The notes: a model not told the origin generated them from the sequence alone. Numbered from the stretch's first letter, positions 45,084 through 54,846 are shown. The stretch is 64,000 nt of DNA from Paracholeplasma brassicae (GCF_000967915.1 NC_022549.1:310001-374000), one strand, 5' to 3'. Numbers and translations: made by a program.

Positions 45084-46319
45084 ATGAAGAATAAAAAACT
45101 GATTACGTTTGATATGAATAAAAAACCGGTAAGACAGCGTATCTATTTGACACCACTGACGTGGTTGTTAAGCTTTCCAAGTGTCATCAAACATCGGTTA
45201 AAAATAAATAAGGTCAATATGGAAGGCTTAAAAAAACCTTACATTCTTTTATGTACACATCATTCGTTTATGGACTTCAAAGTCACCACGAAAGCAACAT
45301 TTCCTAGTCGACTTAATTACGTTGTTGCGATTGACGGGTTTATCAAACGCGAATGGTTATTAAGAAACGCTGGTGGGATTTGTAAAAGAAAGTTCACCAA
45401 CGATACGAGATTAATCAAGCACATGAAATACATACTTAATGAAAAAAAAGGCATTGTGGCGATTTACCCTGAGGCGAGGTATTCGCTCATCGGAACTAAT
45501 GCCATCTTACCTGAATCCTTAGGTAAACTCATTAAGCTGTTTAAACACCCCGTGGTTGTTTTAAACATGCATGGGGACTATTTGATGCAACCTGTGTGGA
45601 ATTTAGATAAAAGAAATGTGAAGCTTGCTGCTGATATGACTCAAATCATTAAAAAAGAAGAAATTGAGACCTTGTCGGTAGAACAAATAAACGCTAGAAT
45701 CAATCAAGCTTTTCGATATGACGAGTATCAATATCAGTTCGATAACCAGATTAAGATCGACTTTAAAAACCGTTTAAAAGGGATATCTCGTGTGTTATAT
45801 CAATGCCCACACTGTTTAAAAGAACACGTCATGGCTTCGGATAAAAATGAATTATGGTGTGAAGCTTGTGGCGAAAAATACGTCCAAGACATTTATGGTC
45901 AAATCAAAAACACCAAGGGCAATTCGATCTTTACACATTTGCCAGATTGGTATGAGTTTCAAAGAGAACAAGTAAGAAAGCAAATCGAGGATGGCACTTA
46001 CTATTTTGAGGATGAAGTCAGCGTTGAGTCATTACCAAACTCAAAAGGTTATGTTGACTTGGGTATCATGAAGTTAGTGCATAACAACGAGGGCTTTTGC
46101 TTGTATAAAAAAGATGGCTCATTTGAGCTGAAAAAAGAAGTGCTCAGTATGTATGGTCTTCACATCGAATACAATTACATGAACAAAGGGGATTGCTTAG
46201 ATCTTTCAACCCTAGAAAACACTTACTACATTTACCCGCTTAATTATAAAAACGTTGTAACGAAACTGCATTTTGCAGTAGAAGAACTCTACAAAATCCA
46301 TAAGAGTGAGATAAAATAG
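45084..46319 (+). CDS. PlsC-type acyltransferase with zinc ribbon
   Basis: 411 residues. The acyltransferase signature H-x4-D appears in THHSFMD near residue 58, and motif III as IYPEARYS near 125, as in 1-acyl-glycerol-3-phosphate acyltransferases. A Cys4 zinc ribbon (CPHC...CEAC) lies near residues 245-270, followed by a beta-rich C-terminal domain. Inference: a membrane-lipid acyltransferase whose acyl donor and acceptor are unknown. The start ATG 45084 follows GTGGGGG; an upstream GTG (45072) is less likely. It shares layout with the gene at 50378 but without the ribbon there. Confidence 0.75.
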   Translation: MKNKKLITFDMNKKPVRQRIYLTPLTWLLSFPSVIKHRLKINKVNMEGLKKPYILLCTHHSFMDFKVTTKATFPSRLNYVVAIDGFIKREWLLRNAGGICKRKFTNDTRLIKHMKYILNEKKGIVAIYPEARYSLIGTNAILPESLGKLIKLFKHPVVVLNMHGDYLMQPVWNLDKRNVKLAADMTQIIKKEEIETLSVEQINARINQAFRYDEYQYQFDNQIKIDFKNRLKGISRVLYQCPHCLKEHVMASDKNELWCEACGEKYVQDIYGQIKNTKGNSIFTHLPDWYEFQREQVRKQIEDGTYYFEDEVSVESLPNSKGYVDLGIMKLVHNNEGFCLYKKDGSFELKKEVLSMYGLHIEYNYMNKGDCLDLSTLENTYYIYPLNYKNVVTKLHFAVEELYKIHKSEIK

Positions 46320-46339
46320 ATGAAAAACCATCTATTTTT
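46313..46339 (+). terminator. Terminator overlapping the acyltransferase stop codon
   Basis: AAAATAGATG/CATCTATTTT with loop AAAAAC, then T residues; the TAG stop lies in the left arm. Confidence 0.75.
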
Positions 46340-46410
46340 CTTTATTTTTGGAATGTAACCATTTTTATTGTCGGAATTATTTAAAAAAAATAAGTAATTT
46401 AGATAGAGTG

Positions 46411-46419
46411 TGATATAAT
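46411..46419 (+). promoter_or_regulatory. Extended -10 promoter of typA
   Basis: TG-A-TATAAT with TATAAT at 46414-46419; the -35 at 17 bp (TAAGTA) is weak. Confidence 0.55.
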
Positions 46420-46448
46420 TATTAAGGTTTTTAGAAAAGAGTGAATAT

Positions 46449-48257
46449 ATGGATATTAGAAACATAGCAATTATTGCCCACGTAGACCACGGTAAAACGA
46501 CTCTTGTGGATGAATTATTAAAACAATCAGAAAAAAAGAACGCACACGAAGCAATTCAAGAACGTGCAATGGATTCAAATGACATTGAACGTGAACGTGG
46601 CATTACGATTCTTGCGAAAAACACAGCAATCGAATACAAAGGTGTTCGAATCAATATATTAGACACCCCAGGGCATGCCGATTTTGGTGGTGAGGTTGAA
46701 CGTATCATGAAAATGGTTGATGCGGTTGTTTTAGTCGTTGATGCTTATGAAGGCTCAATGCCTCAAACACGTTTCGTTTTGAAAAAAGCATTAGAATCTG
46801 GTTTAAAACCAATTGTGGTTATTAATAAGATTGACCGTGCGTTTGCAAGACCAACCGAAGCAGTAAATGAAGTTTTCGACTTGTTTATTGAATTAGAAGC
46901 GAACGAAGCACAGTTGGATTTTCCCATCATTTATGCATCGGGAATTAAGGGCTTAGCCTCATACAATAAAGAATTTGATGATGCCGTTGACATGAAACCA
47001 TTACTTGACACCATCATTGAATACGTACCAGCACCTGGACAAGATGTACAAGCTAGTCTTCAATTTCAACCAGCGTTACTCGACTATAACGAATACGTCG
47101 GACGTATTGGTATTGGTAAAATCATTCGTGGGACCATTAAGATGAATCAAATGGTTTCTTGTGTGAGACTTGACGGCACAATCAAACAATTTAGAGTTCA
47201 AAAACTCTTCTCATATATTGGCCTAGACCGTATTGAAGTCGCTGAAGCCTACGCCGGTGACATTGTTGCCATTGCTGGTTTACCTGACATTTATGTCGGT
47301 GAAACCGTCTGTGAAATTGGTCAAGAAGAAGCACTACCAATCCTTCATATTGATGAACCAACCGTTCAGATGACTTTTGGTACTAATACTTCACCATTTG
47401 CTGGTAAAGAAGGTAAGTATGTCACTGCTTCAAAGATTGAAGAACGTTTATATAAAGAAACACAAAAAGACGTTTCACTACGTGTTGAACGACTTTCTGG
47501 TAAAGAAGAATGGGTCGTTTCAGGTCGTGGTGAATTACACCTTGGTATCTTGATTGAAAACATGAGAAGAGAAGGCTTTGAATTCCAAGTCTCTCGTCCT
47601 CAAGTCATCATGATTGAAACAGAAGGCGTTAAAATGGAACCATACGAGTTTGTACAAGTAGACTGTCCAAACGAAGTCATGGGGACGGTCATTGAAATGC
47701 TAGGTTCTAGAAAAGGCACCATGGAGTCAATGACGAACCATTTAAACCAATCAAGATTAACCTACACCATGCCATCAAGAGGCTTAATTGGCTTTATGAC
47801 TGATTTTATGACCGCAACCAAAGGTTATGGGATTATTAATCACTCATATATGGAGTATCGTCCGGTTGAAGCTGTTGAAGTTGGTAATCGTCCTAATGGG
47901 TCACTTGTGTCTCTACTTGAAGGGATGACAACCTCTTATGCCATCGGAAGACTAGAAGACCGTGGGGTTATGTTTATTGAACCACGTCAAAAAGTATACG
48001 AAGGTATGATTGTTGGTGAGGCAAATAAAGAGTTTGATTTAGCGGTTAACGTGACTCAAGAAAAACAATTAACAAATATGCGTTCAAGTTCAAAAGACTC
48101 AACGGTTGTGTTAAAACGCCCAAGAGAAATGAGCTTAGAAGCTTGTCTAGAATTCATTAATGACGATGAGTTGGTTGAAATTACACCACAAACGATTCGT
48201 TTAAGAAAACGTATCTTAAAAACGAACGAACGTAAAAAATACGATAACTATAAATAA
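46449..48257 (+). CDS. typA: Ribosome-associated GTPase TypA/BipA
   Basis: 602 residues. The GTPase domain carries [34 protein letters not shown] and NKID; elongation-factor domains II, III and V follow, and then the BipA-specific C-terminal domain. It assists ribosome assembly and translation under stress or cold. Monocistronic: own promoter and terminator. Confidence 0.96.
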   Translation: MDIRNIAIIAHVDHGKTTLVDELLKQSEKKNAHEAIQERAMDSNDIERERGITILAKNTAIEYKGVRINILDTPGHADFGGEVERIMKMVDAVVLVVDAYEGSMPQTRFVLKKALESGLKPIVVINKIDRAFARPTEAVNEVFDLFIELEANEAQLDFPIIYASGIKGLASYNKEFDDAVDMKPLLDTIIEYVPAPGQDVQASLQFQPALLDYNEYVGRIGIGKIIRGTIKMNQMVSCVRLDGTIKQFRVQKLFSYIGLDRIEVAEAYAGDIVAIAGLPDIYVGETVCEIGQEEALPILHIDEPTVQMTFGTNTSPFAGKEGKYVTASKIEERLYKETQKDVSLRVERLSGKEEWVVSGRGELHLGILIENMRREGFEFQVSRPQVIMIETEGVKMEPYEFVQVDCPNEVMGTVIEMLGSRKGTMESMTNHLNQSRLTYTMPSRGLIGFMTDFMTATKGYGIINHSYMEYRPVEAVEVGNRPNGSLVSLLEGMTTSYAIGRLEDRGVMFIEPRQKVYEGMIVGEANKEFDLAVNVTQEKQLTNMRSSSKDSTVVLKRPREMSLEACLEFINDDELVEITPQTIRLRKRILKTNERKKYDNYK

Positions 48258-48263
48258 CTATTA

Positions 48264-48292
48264 AACATCAAGTTAAACGCTTGGTGTTTTTT
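48264..48292 (+). terminator. Terminator after typA
   Basis: AACATCAAG/CTTGGTGTT with one T-G pair and a run of T. Confidence 0.8.
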
Positions 48293-48334
48293 CTACTATT
48301 TTTGAAATAATTGATTCTACTTAATCGCAAAAAG

Positions 48335-48343
48335 TGTTATACT
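48335..48343 (+). promoter_or_regulatory. Extended -10 promoter of rpiB-upp
   Basis: TG-T-TATACT with TATACT at 48338-48343, about 25 bp before rpiB. Confidence 0.5.
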
Positions 48344-48368
48344 TATACTAATGAAGAGGAGTGAGTAA

Positions 48369-48812
48369 ATGATAGCAATTGGCAGTGACCATGCAGGTTA
48401 CGAACTTAAAGAAGAATTAAAGAAATACTTACAAGAAAAAGGGTTAAAGACAAAAGACTTAGGCACAAATGACCTAAGCTCAGTTGATTACCCAGATTTC
48501 GGACGTAAGGTGGGCGAAGCTGTCATTAATGACAAGTTAGATTTCGGTATTGTCGTTTGTGGCACGGGCATTGGGATTAGCATTGCAGCAAACAAGGTTA
48601 AAGGCATTCGTGCGGCACTTGTCTATGATGAAGAAACCGCAAGCCTGGCTAAAATGCATAATAATGCAAACGTCATCGCATTAGGTGGTAGAAAAACATC
48701 AATCGAAGAAGCGAAAAAAATCGTTGATGCCTATTTGTCATCTAAATTTGAAGAAAGACATCAAAAGAGATTAGACAAAATAAGTGTCTATGAAGGTGAA
48801 CATCATGAGTAA
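48369..48812 (+). CDS. rpiB: Ribose-5-phosphate isomerase B
   Basis: 147 residues of the RpiB/LacAB family: [14 protein letters not shown] at the N-terminus and [21 protein letters not shown] with the catalytic Cys. It interconverts ribose-5-phosphate and ribulose-5-phosphate in the pentose phosphate pathway. The stop overlaps the upp start (ATGAGTAA). Pairing with upp links ribose-5-phosphate, the PRPP precursor, to uracil salvage. Confidence 0.93.
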   Translation: MIAIGSDHAGYELKEELKKYLQEKGLKTKDLGTNDLSSVDYPDFGRKVGEAVINDKLDFGIVVCGTGIGISIAANKVKGIRAALVYDEETASLAKMHNNANVIALGGRKTSIEEAKKIVDAYLSSKFEERHQKRLDKISVYEGEHHE

Positions 48813-49431
48813 AGTTGTGGTATTAGATCACCCATTGATCGATCATAAAATGGCAAAACTAAGAGATAAACATACCGGCACGAAGGAATTTAGAGAAACC
48901 GTATCAGAGGTTGGCATGTTGATCACTTATGAAATCTCAAGGGATTTTGAAACCGTCGAAAAAGAAGTAGAAACGCCAATTCAAATAACAAAAGCTTATG
49001 AGCTTAAAAAACCAGTGGTTATCGTACCGATTTTAAGAGCAGGTTTAGGGATGGTTGAAGGGATTCACAACATCATTCCAACCGCACGTATTGGTCATGT
49101 CGGGGTTTATCGTGACGAAGAAACCTTAGAACCACATGAATATTTTGCGAAATTCCCTATCGATATTAAAGATGCTGCGGTACTAGTCGTCGATCCAATG
49201 CTTGCAACCGGTGGTTCTGCCTCAGCTGCGATCACAATGGTTAAAAAACGCGGTGTCACCGACATTCGTTTTGTTGGCTTAGTCGGCTGCCCTGAGGGTG
49301 TTAAACGTCTACAAGAAGATCACCCAGATGTGGATATTTTTCTTGCAGCCATGGATGAATATTTAAACGAAAAAGGCTACATCGTTCCAGGACTTGGCGA
49401 TTGTGGCGATCGCTTATTTGGTACAAAATAA
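48805..49431 (+). CDS. upp: Uracil phosphoribosyltransferase
   Basis: 208 residues starting [21 protein letters not shown]. The PRPP-binding loop is [14 protein letters not shown], and the uracil-binding end [12 protein letters not shown] is intact. Converts uracil plus PRPP to UMP (salvage). The start chosen is ATG 48805, which fits the family N-terminus; an upstream GTG at 48784 would add seven residues without homology. Confidence 0.95.
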   Translation: MSKVVVLDHPLIDHKMAKLRDKHTGTKEFRETVSEVGMLITYEISRDFETVEKEVETPIQITKAYELKKPVVIVPILRAGLGMVEGIHNIIPTARIGHVGVYRDEETLEPHEYFAKFPIDIKDAAVLVVDPMLATGGSASAAITMVKKRGVTDIRFVGLVGCPEGVKRLQEDHPDVDIFLAAMDEYLNEKGYIVPGLGDCGDRLFGTK

Positions 49432-49437
49432 TAAAAA

Positions 49438-49471
49438 AACACGGGTATACTCATTAGAATATAGCCGTGTT
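49438..49471 (+). terminator. Terminator after upp
   Basis: AACACGG/CCGTGTT with additional TATA/TATA pairing inside; followed by TTCTTGTTTCTT. Confidence 0.6.
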
Positions 49472-49472
49472 C

Positions 49473-49500
49473 TTGTTTCTTATTGGATTTATTATAAAAT
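49473..49500 (+). promoter_or_regulatory. Possible promoter of the DUF1146 gene
   Basis: TTGTTT at 49473-49478, 16-bp spacer, TAAAAT at 49495-49500. Confidence 0.4.
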
Positions 49501-49543
49501 ACTATGAACATCAAACTAAATTTGATAGAATAGGAGGTGCACG

Positions 49544-49738
49544 ATGGATAGCGTCGTCTATTTAACCGCACTAGTTGCGAGTGCTTATTGGATTATACAC
49601 ATTTTAAATGCGAGTCATTTAGAAAAATTATTTAAACCGAATCACATTTGGCAAATACGTTCGAGTTATGTTGTAATTGCACTTGGATTTGGTCACTTAT
49701 TGGCCCAAATGGTTGTGCAAATATTCAATTTATTTTAA
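49544..49738 (+). CDS. DUF1146 small membrane protein (YwzB-like)
   Basis: 64 residues with two hydrophobic helices (about 2-24 and 43-62) and the family core LEKLFKPNHIWQIR between them. Function unknown; in Bacillus the homologue lies near the ATP synthase and murAA genes. AGGAGG precedes the ATG. Its end overlaps by 9 bp the 3' end of the convergent next gene. Confidence 0.75.
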   Translation: MDSVVYLTALVASAYWIIHILNASHLEKLFKPNHIWQIRSSYVVIALGFGHLLAQMVVQIFNLF

Positions 49739-50335
49739 AGGTTCGAGTACCTCAATGATCTCTTTTTCAATGTAATCAAGTTTTCCATTGAAATGGTTAT
49801 TAAGCTCGACAATAGATGAATCATTAAAGTAAAGTCTCACGGTTATGTTTTCGGCAAAGATTTGGTCTAATAGGGTCACTTTATCTCTTGTTTGGTATAA
49901 AAATGTGTCATAAGACGCATAAGATATCGTTATTTCATAGACTTGCCTTTGGTGTTTAATTGCGATTTGTCCAAACGATAAGGCGTTTGTTACGGCGTTA
50001 GTATAAGCCCTTACTAACCCGCCGGCACCTAATTTAATCCCGCCAAAATACCTTGTAACAATCACAAGGACATCGGTTAAATCGTGATGTTTTAAAACCT
50101 CTAACATGGGAATGCCCGCGGTTTTTTGAGGTTCTCCGTCATCGGATGCTTTCATTAGTCGCTTTCTATCATAAATATAAGCATAGCAATTATGATTTGC
50201 CTCACGATGCTTTTTACGAGTCGATGCGAGGATTGCCTCAATTTCTTCTAATGAGTTTACTGGATGTAATTGACAAATAAATCTCGATTTATCAATCACA
50301 ATTTCTTTTTCAATTGAATCTAATAAATAGTACAT
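49730..50335 (-). CDS. IMPACT/YigZ family protein
   Basis: 201 residues. The UPF0029/IMPACT core shows DKSRFICQLHPV, SDDGEPQKTAGIPML and TRYFGGIKLGAGGLVRAY. Members are linked to translation regulation or proline-peptide metabolism; no enzymatic role is firmly assigned. The start is set at ATG 50335 (MYYLLDS); upstream codons lack homology. It is divergent from the acyltransferase gene, with a 42-bp gap. Confidence 0.88.
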   Translation of the reverse strand: MYYLLDSIEKEIVIDKSRFICQLHPVNSLEEIEAILASTRKKHREANHNCYAYIYDRKRLMKASDDGEPQKTAGIPMLEVLKHHDLTDVLVIVTRYFGGIKLGAGGLVRAYTNAVTNALSFGQIAIKHQRQVYEITISYASYDTFLYQTRDKVTLLDQIFAENITVRLYFNDSSIVELNNHFNGKLDYIEKEIIEVLEPLK

Positions 50336-50377
50336 AGTATCACCAAACGTATTATAACATAGAATAGGAACATGTTT

Positions 50378-51571
50378 ATGAAGACAAAATTTAGACATAA
50401 AGTCGTTTTTAAACTCTTAACACCGATAGTGGCACTTATTTTCCGTATTAAATATCGGTTTTATGGCGTAAAATTTAAATCAAATGAAGTCAAAGGGCCA
50501 TATTTGATTTTTGGTAATCACACACAAGCACTTGACCCATTATTCTTAGCAACCAGTTTTAATGAACCAATCTATTTCGTGGCAAGTGATATGATTTTTA
50601 CAAAACCAATCTTATCGAAAATCATGTCTTACCTGGTTTCTCCAATCCCAAAAGCAAAATACAGAGCAGATAGTGACACGGTAAAGAACATCATTAAAAT
50701 TGCGAAATCAGGGGGATCCATTGGGTTGTTTCCAGAAGGGAACACCACCTTTTTTGGTGATTTAATGGAGGTGCCTTATTCGACGGCTAAATTAGTTAAA
50801 CACTTGAAATTACCCGTTCTTTTTTATCACATTGAAGGTGGTTATCTAACCAAACCGAGATGGGCCAAAGAAAAAAGAAAAGGTAAAATGCGAGGTATGG
50901 TGACTAAAGTATGGCAGAAAGAAGAATATGAATCACTTTCTCTTGATGAAATCTACAAGCAATTAGTTTCATATCTTCGCTTTAATGATTACCTTTCAAA
51001 CGAAACAAAAAAACAAACGTTTAAATCTAAGAATAAAGCGCACTACATTGAAACTGCCTTTTTTGTTTCACCTGAAACAAGAGCATTTAATACCATTTAT
51101 TCCGATAAAAATGATGTGTTTGATCGCTCATCGGATCTTCATCTAAGAATTGATTCTTATGGTAAGTTTCACCGATTGGGTGAGACAGTCCAAATAGAAG
51201 ATACCATTGCATGGCATAAAATACAAATAGAAGAAGTTAATAAAGTCATTGAGTCTAGAGAAATCAAGTTAATCATGGAAGAAGAACTTGAAATGAACCT
51301 ATTAACAAAAAAGAAAACAACGGCCCTAGGGAAAGTCAAGCTCCTTCTTTATACCAATCGTGTTGAAATAAAAAGAGAATCTGGCGTTGAAGTAATCGAC
51401 TTTAAGGACATCAGTTGTCACGTTCAATACACAAACACGCTAATCATTCATAGCTTTTTAACGGGTGTGACCTATCACTTTACACCGACGCCTCGATTTA
51501 ACGCATATAAGTATGTCATATTTTCAAAAATTTATCAGAAGAAGGTGTTAAATAATGATAACGAATTATGA
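50378..51571 (+). CDS. PlsC-type acyltransferase, second copy
   Basis: 397 residues. The acyltransferase signature is NHTQALDP near residue 47 and FPEGNTTF near 119. A hydrophobic N-terminal helix (about 10-25) suggests membrane association. The C-terminal half (about 200-395) is soluble and beta-rich, not recognised. AGGAA ends at 50370, so ATG 50378 (7-bp gap) is preferred over ATG 50372 (1 bp). The stop region overlaps the next gene by 17 bp. Likely a lipid acyltransferase; substrates unknown. Confidence 0.78.
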   Translation: MKTKFRHKVVFKLLTPIVALIFRIKYRFYGVKFKSNEVKGPYLIFGNHTQALDPLFLATSFNEPIYFVASDMIFTKPILSKIMSYLVSPIPKAKYRADSDTVKNIIKIAKSGGSIGLFPEGNTTFFGDLMEVPYSTAKLVKHLKLPVLFYHIEGGYLTKPRWAKEKRKGKMRGMVTKVWQKEEYESLSLDEIYKQLVSYLRFNDYLSNETKKQTFKSKNKAHYIETAFFVSPETRAFNTIYSDKNDVFDRSSDLHLRIDSYGKFHRLGETVQIEDTIAWHKIQIEEVNKVIESREIKLIMEEELEMNLLTKKKTTALGKVKLLLYTNRVEIKRESGVEVIDFKDISCHVQYTNTLIIHSFLTGVTYHFTPTPRFNAYKYVIFSKIYQKKVLNNDNEL

Positions 51572-52970
51572 GTCTGGCATTGTTTGGATTGGTGTCGTAT
51601 TTGTTTTTATTCTTGCTGCATTATTACTTGCAGGCAATGTGATTAGACGAAAAGTCAGTTTTTTTAGAAAATCACTTCTACCAACAGCGGTTATTGCTGG
51701 GATACTTGGGTTATTATTAAAAGAGTTTTTATTTAGACCTTTGGCAACAAATGGCATATTAGTTACGCTAGAAGAAATTGAATCGTTCAATAAATTTTTA
51801 AATGTGATTACTTACCATGCACTCGCTTTAGGTTTTATTGCAATGGGACTTAAAGTCAATGAAAAGTTAGAGATTAAGACCAATCGCTCACATAGTTATT
51901 ACAATGGGCTATTGATTGTAGCAAGCTATATCTTACAAGGTTTAATTGGGATTGGATTAACGTTTATTTTTGCTTACACACTATTTCCGCAATTTAAAAC
52001 AGGACCAGGACTTGCTACTGGGTTATTATTGCCATTTGGTTTTGGTCAAGGACCAGGACAAGCAAATAACTTCGGGATTATCTATGAACAAGCGGGTTTC
52101 ATAGGTGGGCAGTCCTATGGGCTTGCGATTGCATCCATGGGGTTTATCTGGGCAGCGGTTGGGGGCGTATTCTACCTAAATCGTCATTATAAAAAGCCAG
52201 ATAATCAAGGCAGTATACTCACTGAGTTGACCTCAGTTCAAGAAATTGAAACACCAGACGAGATCCCTGTGGCAGAATCGATCGATAAGTTCACGATTCA
52301 AATCTCGTTAGTTCTGATGGTTTATGGTGCAACGCTGTTTGCGATGTTTATAACTTCTAAAGCAGTTAGCTTGATTCCTGGGCTAGGAGGTACAATAAAC
52401 TCACTGGTTTGGGGGTTTAACTTCATCTTCGGTATGATTTTGGCGATTGTATTTAAACGCATTTTCCTGCTTTTTAGAAAGACAGGTTTAATGACTAGAC
52501 AATACCCAAATAATTTCATGTTAAACCGGATTAGTGGAATTGTGTTTGATTTTATGGTTGTATCAAGTATTACAGCGATTAACGTTGAAGATTTAACCGA
52601 TAAATGGATTCCATTTATTGTTGTCACTATGTTTGGTGGGATTGGTACGATGATTTACCTTCATTTCTTAACGAAGCGAATCTACAAGGAATACCCGATT
52701 GAAGGCTTTGCGGGTATGTTTGGTATGTTAACAGGGACTGCATCAACTGGTGTGGCTTTACTAAGAGAAGTTGACCCGAATTTTAAAACACCTGCGGCAA
52801 CCGATTTAGTGACTGGGTCAACAACCGCCGTGTTATTTGGATTACCAATTTTGCTAATTGCAGGATTTGCACCAACCTCTATCACAAATGCCGTCATTTC
52901 TTTTGTTGTATTAATTGCCCTATTTCTATTATTTACGACAATCTTACTAAAAACGCATAAAAAGGATTAA
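51555..52970 (+). CDS. GltS-like sodium/glutamate symporter
   Basis: 471 residues with 10-12 hydrophobic helices. The segment FGFGQGPGQANNFGI (about 155-170) and the later GMFGMLTGTASTGVALLR (about 388-405) match the paired re-entrant motifs of the glutamate:sodium symporter fold. The middle loop (about 215-245) is charged. Substrate could be glutamate or another anion; not determined. Translationally coupled to the acyltransferase through a 17-bp overlap. Confidence 0.75.
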   Translation: MITNYESGIVWIGVVFVFILAALLLAGNVIRRKVSFFRKSLLPTAVIAGILGLLLKEFLFRPLATNGILVTLEEIESFNKFLNVITYHALALGFIAMGLKVNEKLEIKTNRSHSYYNGLLIVASYILQGLIGIGLTFIFAYTLFPQFKTGPGLATGLLLPFGFGQGPGQANNFGIIYEQAGFIGGQSYGLAIASMGFIWAAVGGVFYLNRHYKKPDNQGSILTELTSVQEIETPDEIPVAESIDKFTIQISLVLMVYGATLFAMFITSKAVSLIPGLGGTINSLVWGFNFIFGMILAIVFKRIFLLFRKTGLMTRQYPNNFMLNRISGIVFDFMVVSSITAINVEDLTDKWIPFIVVTMFGGIGTMIYLHFLTKRIYKEYPIEGFAGMFGMLTGTASTGVALLREVDPNFKTPAATDLVTGSTTAVLFGLPILLIAGFAPTSITNAVISFVVLIALFLLFTTILLKTHKKD

Positions 52971-53002
52971 AGCGTTCACATTCTTTAGAAACTTAAATTG
53001 GC

Positions 53003-53031
53003 TTTACTTTTTAACTACGATTTGATAAAAT
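53003..53031 (+). promoter_or_regulatory. Promoter of the riboswitch-antiporter unit
   Basis: TTTACT at 53003-53008, 17-bp spacer, TAAAAT at 53026-53031 with TGA in front (extended -10). Confidence 0.65.
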
Positions 53032-53042
53032 GAACATGATAT

Positions 53043-53151
53043 CTCCGAACTTCATTTTTACAAGATGGGGGAACCAATTTTTTGGGGTGAATCTTCTTAA
53101 CTGAAGAAGGGCGATTTGGGCGCCCTAATCCGTCAGCTAACCTCACAGGAG
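53043..53151 (+). ncRNA. ydaO-type cyclic-di-AMP riboswitch
   Basis: The aptamer core is recognisable: GATGGGGGAACC, then TTGGGGTGAATC, and CCGTCAGCTAACCTC near the 3' end, as in the ydaO/yuaA class. Outer helix CTCC (53043-53046) with GGAG (53148-53151). It lies between an extended -10 promoter and a terminator hairpin, ahead of a cation antiporter gene, matching the known control of K+/osmolyte transporters by c-di-AMP (OFF switch). Confidence 0.88.
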
Positions 53152-53157
53152 TACACC

Positions 53158-53186
53158 AAAGCGTATGACATTAGTTATGCGCTTTT
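53158..53186 (+). terminator. Riboswitch-controlled terminator
   Basis: AAAGCGTATGAC pairs with GTTATGCGCTTT over 12 bp (two G-T pairs), loop ATTA, followed by T residues; 70 bp before the antiporter start. Confidence 0.75.
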
Positions 53187-53256
53187 CGTATTTATTTTTA
53201 TAAATATAAAAGCATCAACTATTGTCGTTAATCATTAATGACAAGGAGAGAGAAGA

Positions 53257-54489
53257 ATGGAAGTATTATTGAAACTGGCAATTGTTGTCGTAGTAGGCAT
53301 GATTGGCGGTAAAATCGCAACAAAGTTTAAATTACCAAGTGTGTCAGGTTACTTAGTTGCAGGGTTATTTTTAGGGCCATCATTTTTTGATTTGGTGACC
53401 AAAACAGACAGTGTGAATTTTGAAATTATTAGTGAACTTGCTTTATCATTTATTGCCTTCTCAATTGGCAGTGAGTTTGTGTATAGTGAGATTAAAAAAA
53501 TGGGAAAAAACGTGGTAGTCATTACTTTACTTGAAGTTATTGGGGCGATCGGTGTTGTTTTTTCTGTGATGTACTTTGTTTTTAATCAAGACTTTGCTTT
53601 ATCAATTGTGATTGCCTCTATGTCTGCAGCGACAGCGCCAGCGGCTACTTTAATGGTAATGAAGCAATACCGTGCTCATGGACCAGTAACTAAAACATTG
53701 TTACCGGTTGTTGCATTAGATGATGTGTTTGGTATTATTGCTTTTGGTATTGCGTTAGCGGTTGCTAAAATGTCATTAAATACCTCAGGTTCATCCGGTG
53801 TAATGATGTTTTTTGAGCCAGTGATTGAAATTGTCGGTTCAATCGGTTTAGGGGTTTTGATTGGAGTGGTTCTTGCAGTTGTTGCTAAGAAACAACAAAC
53901 CAAAGATGACCTTCAAATTGTATCAATTACAGCAATCGCACTAGCCACAGGACTTTCAAATTGGCTTGGACTATCGTCACTACTCACAAACATTGTGGTA
54001 GGTACTGTTTTAGTTAACTTGTTAAAACATTCAGGAAGAGTGTTTGGGTCAGTCAATGATTTTGTACCAATATTTTATGTCTTATTCTTTACGCTTGCAG
54101 GTGCAAGTTTGGATTTAAGTATCCTCGTATCGGTAGGGTCTATGGGTATCGCCTACATCTTTGCAAGAGGTATTGGTAAATACTTAGGCGCATTTATGGG
54201 TGCCTCAATCGTAAAAGCACCAGATACCGTAAGGAAATATTTAGGGTTTGCACTCTTACCTCAAGGTGGTATTTCGATTGGTTTATCCGTCATTGTAAGG
54301 CAACAATTACCGCAGTACGCAACCATGATTACGACAATCATCATGTTTAGCGTTTTAGTCTATGAAACCTCAGGTCCTATTTTTGCAAAAATTGCGATTT
54401 CAAAAGCAAAAGAAATTAATGGACTTGATCGAATGGTTGATGAAAGTTTAAGTGAACCAATCATTAAACAAGAATTTGTAATGGAGTAG
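53257..54489 (+). CDS. Cation:proton antiporter, CPA2 family
   Basis: 410 residues, nearly all in about 12 hydrophobic helices; the N-terminal SVSGYLVAGLFLGP and the LVALDDVFG-like ALDDVFGIIAFG (about 150-160) match the CPA2/Kef-type exchanger fold with its conserved DD. No C-terminal TrkA-N domain, so ligand control must come from elsewhere. Controlled by the c-di-AMP riboswitch and followed by a PII-like gene. Inference: K+ or Na+ exchange for pH and osmotic balance. Confidence 0.88.
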   Translation: MEVLLKLAIVVVVGMIGGKIATKFKLPSVSGYLVAGLFLGPSFFDLVTKTDSVNFEIISELALSFIAFSIGSEFVYSEIKKMGKNVVVITLLEVIGAIGVVFSVMYFVFNQDFALSIVIASMSAATAPAATLMVMKQYRAHGPVTKTLLPVVALDDVFGIIAFGIALAVAKMSLNTSGSSGVMMFFEPVIEIVGSIGLGVLIGVVLAVVAKKQQTKDDLQIVSITAIALATGLSNWLGLSSLLTNIVVGTVLVNLLKHSGRVFGSVNDFVPIFYVLFFTLAGASLDLSILVSVGSMGIAYIFARGIGKYLGAFMGASIVKAPDTVRKYLGFALLPQGGISIGLSVIVRQQLPQYATMITTIIMFSVLVYETSGPIFAKIAISKAKEINGLDRMVDESLSEPIIKQEFVME

Positions 54490-54495
54490 AAAACT

Positions 54496-54846
54496 ATGAA
54501 AAACGCATTAGTCATCGTCTTAAATGACGTGAAATATTTAGATGATATCCTCTCGTCATTCATTGAATTAGGTGTCGGTGGGGCAACAATCATTGATTCA
54601 CAAGGGATGGCAAGTGCCATCGTGAATGGCAAAGCTCAAAATGTGCCACTCTTTGGTTCGCTAAAGAAATTATTAGAGGGTTCACATCCCTATAATAAGA
54701 CGTTGTTTGCCGTAATTGAAGGCACAGAGCTATTAGAAAAAACAATTAAAGAAATTCAAGAAATCCTTTTTGATCACAAAGGTCCAGGCGCAGGATTCAT
54801 GTTTACGATACCTGTGGGTAATATCATGAAGTTAGGAAATAATTAA
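54496..54846 (+). CDS. PII-like protein associated with the antiporter
   Basis: 116 residues, with a beta-alpha-beta layout: start MKNALVIVLNDVKYLDDIL, core GVGGATIIDSQGM, and C-terminal GPGAGFMFTIPVGN. The pattern suits the ferredoxin-like PII/DarA superfamily; the usual long T-loop position holds SAIVNGKAQNVPLFG. Located 7 bp after the antiporter, so it may gate the transporter by binding a nucleotide (c-di-AMP, AMP or ADP). The ligand is not known and the assignment is by fold pattern. Confidence 0.65.
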   Translation: MKNALVIVLNDVKYLDDILSSFIELGVGGATIIDSQGMASAIVNGKAQNVPLFGSLKKLLEGSHPYNKTLFAVIEGTELLEKTIKEIQEILFDHKGPGAGFMFTIPVGNIMKLGNN

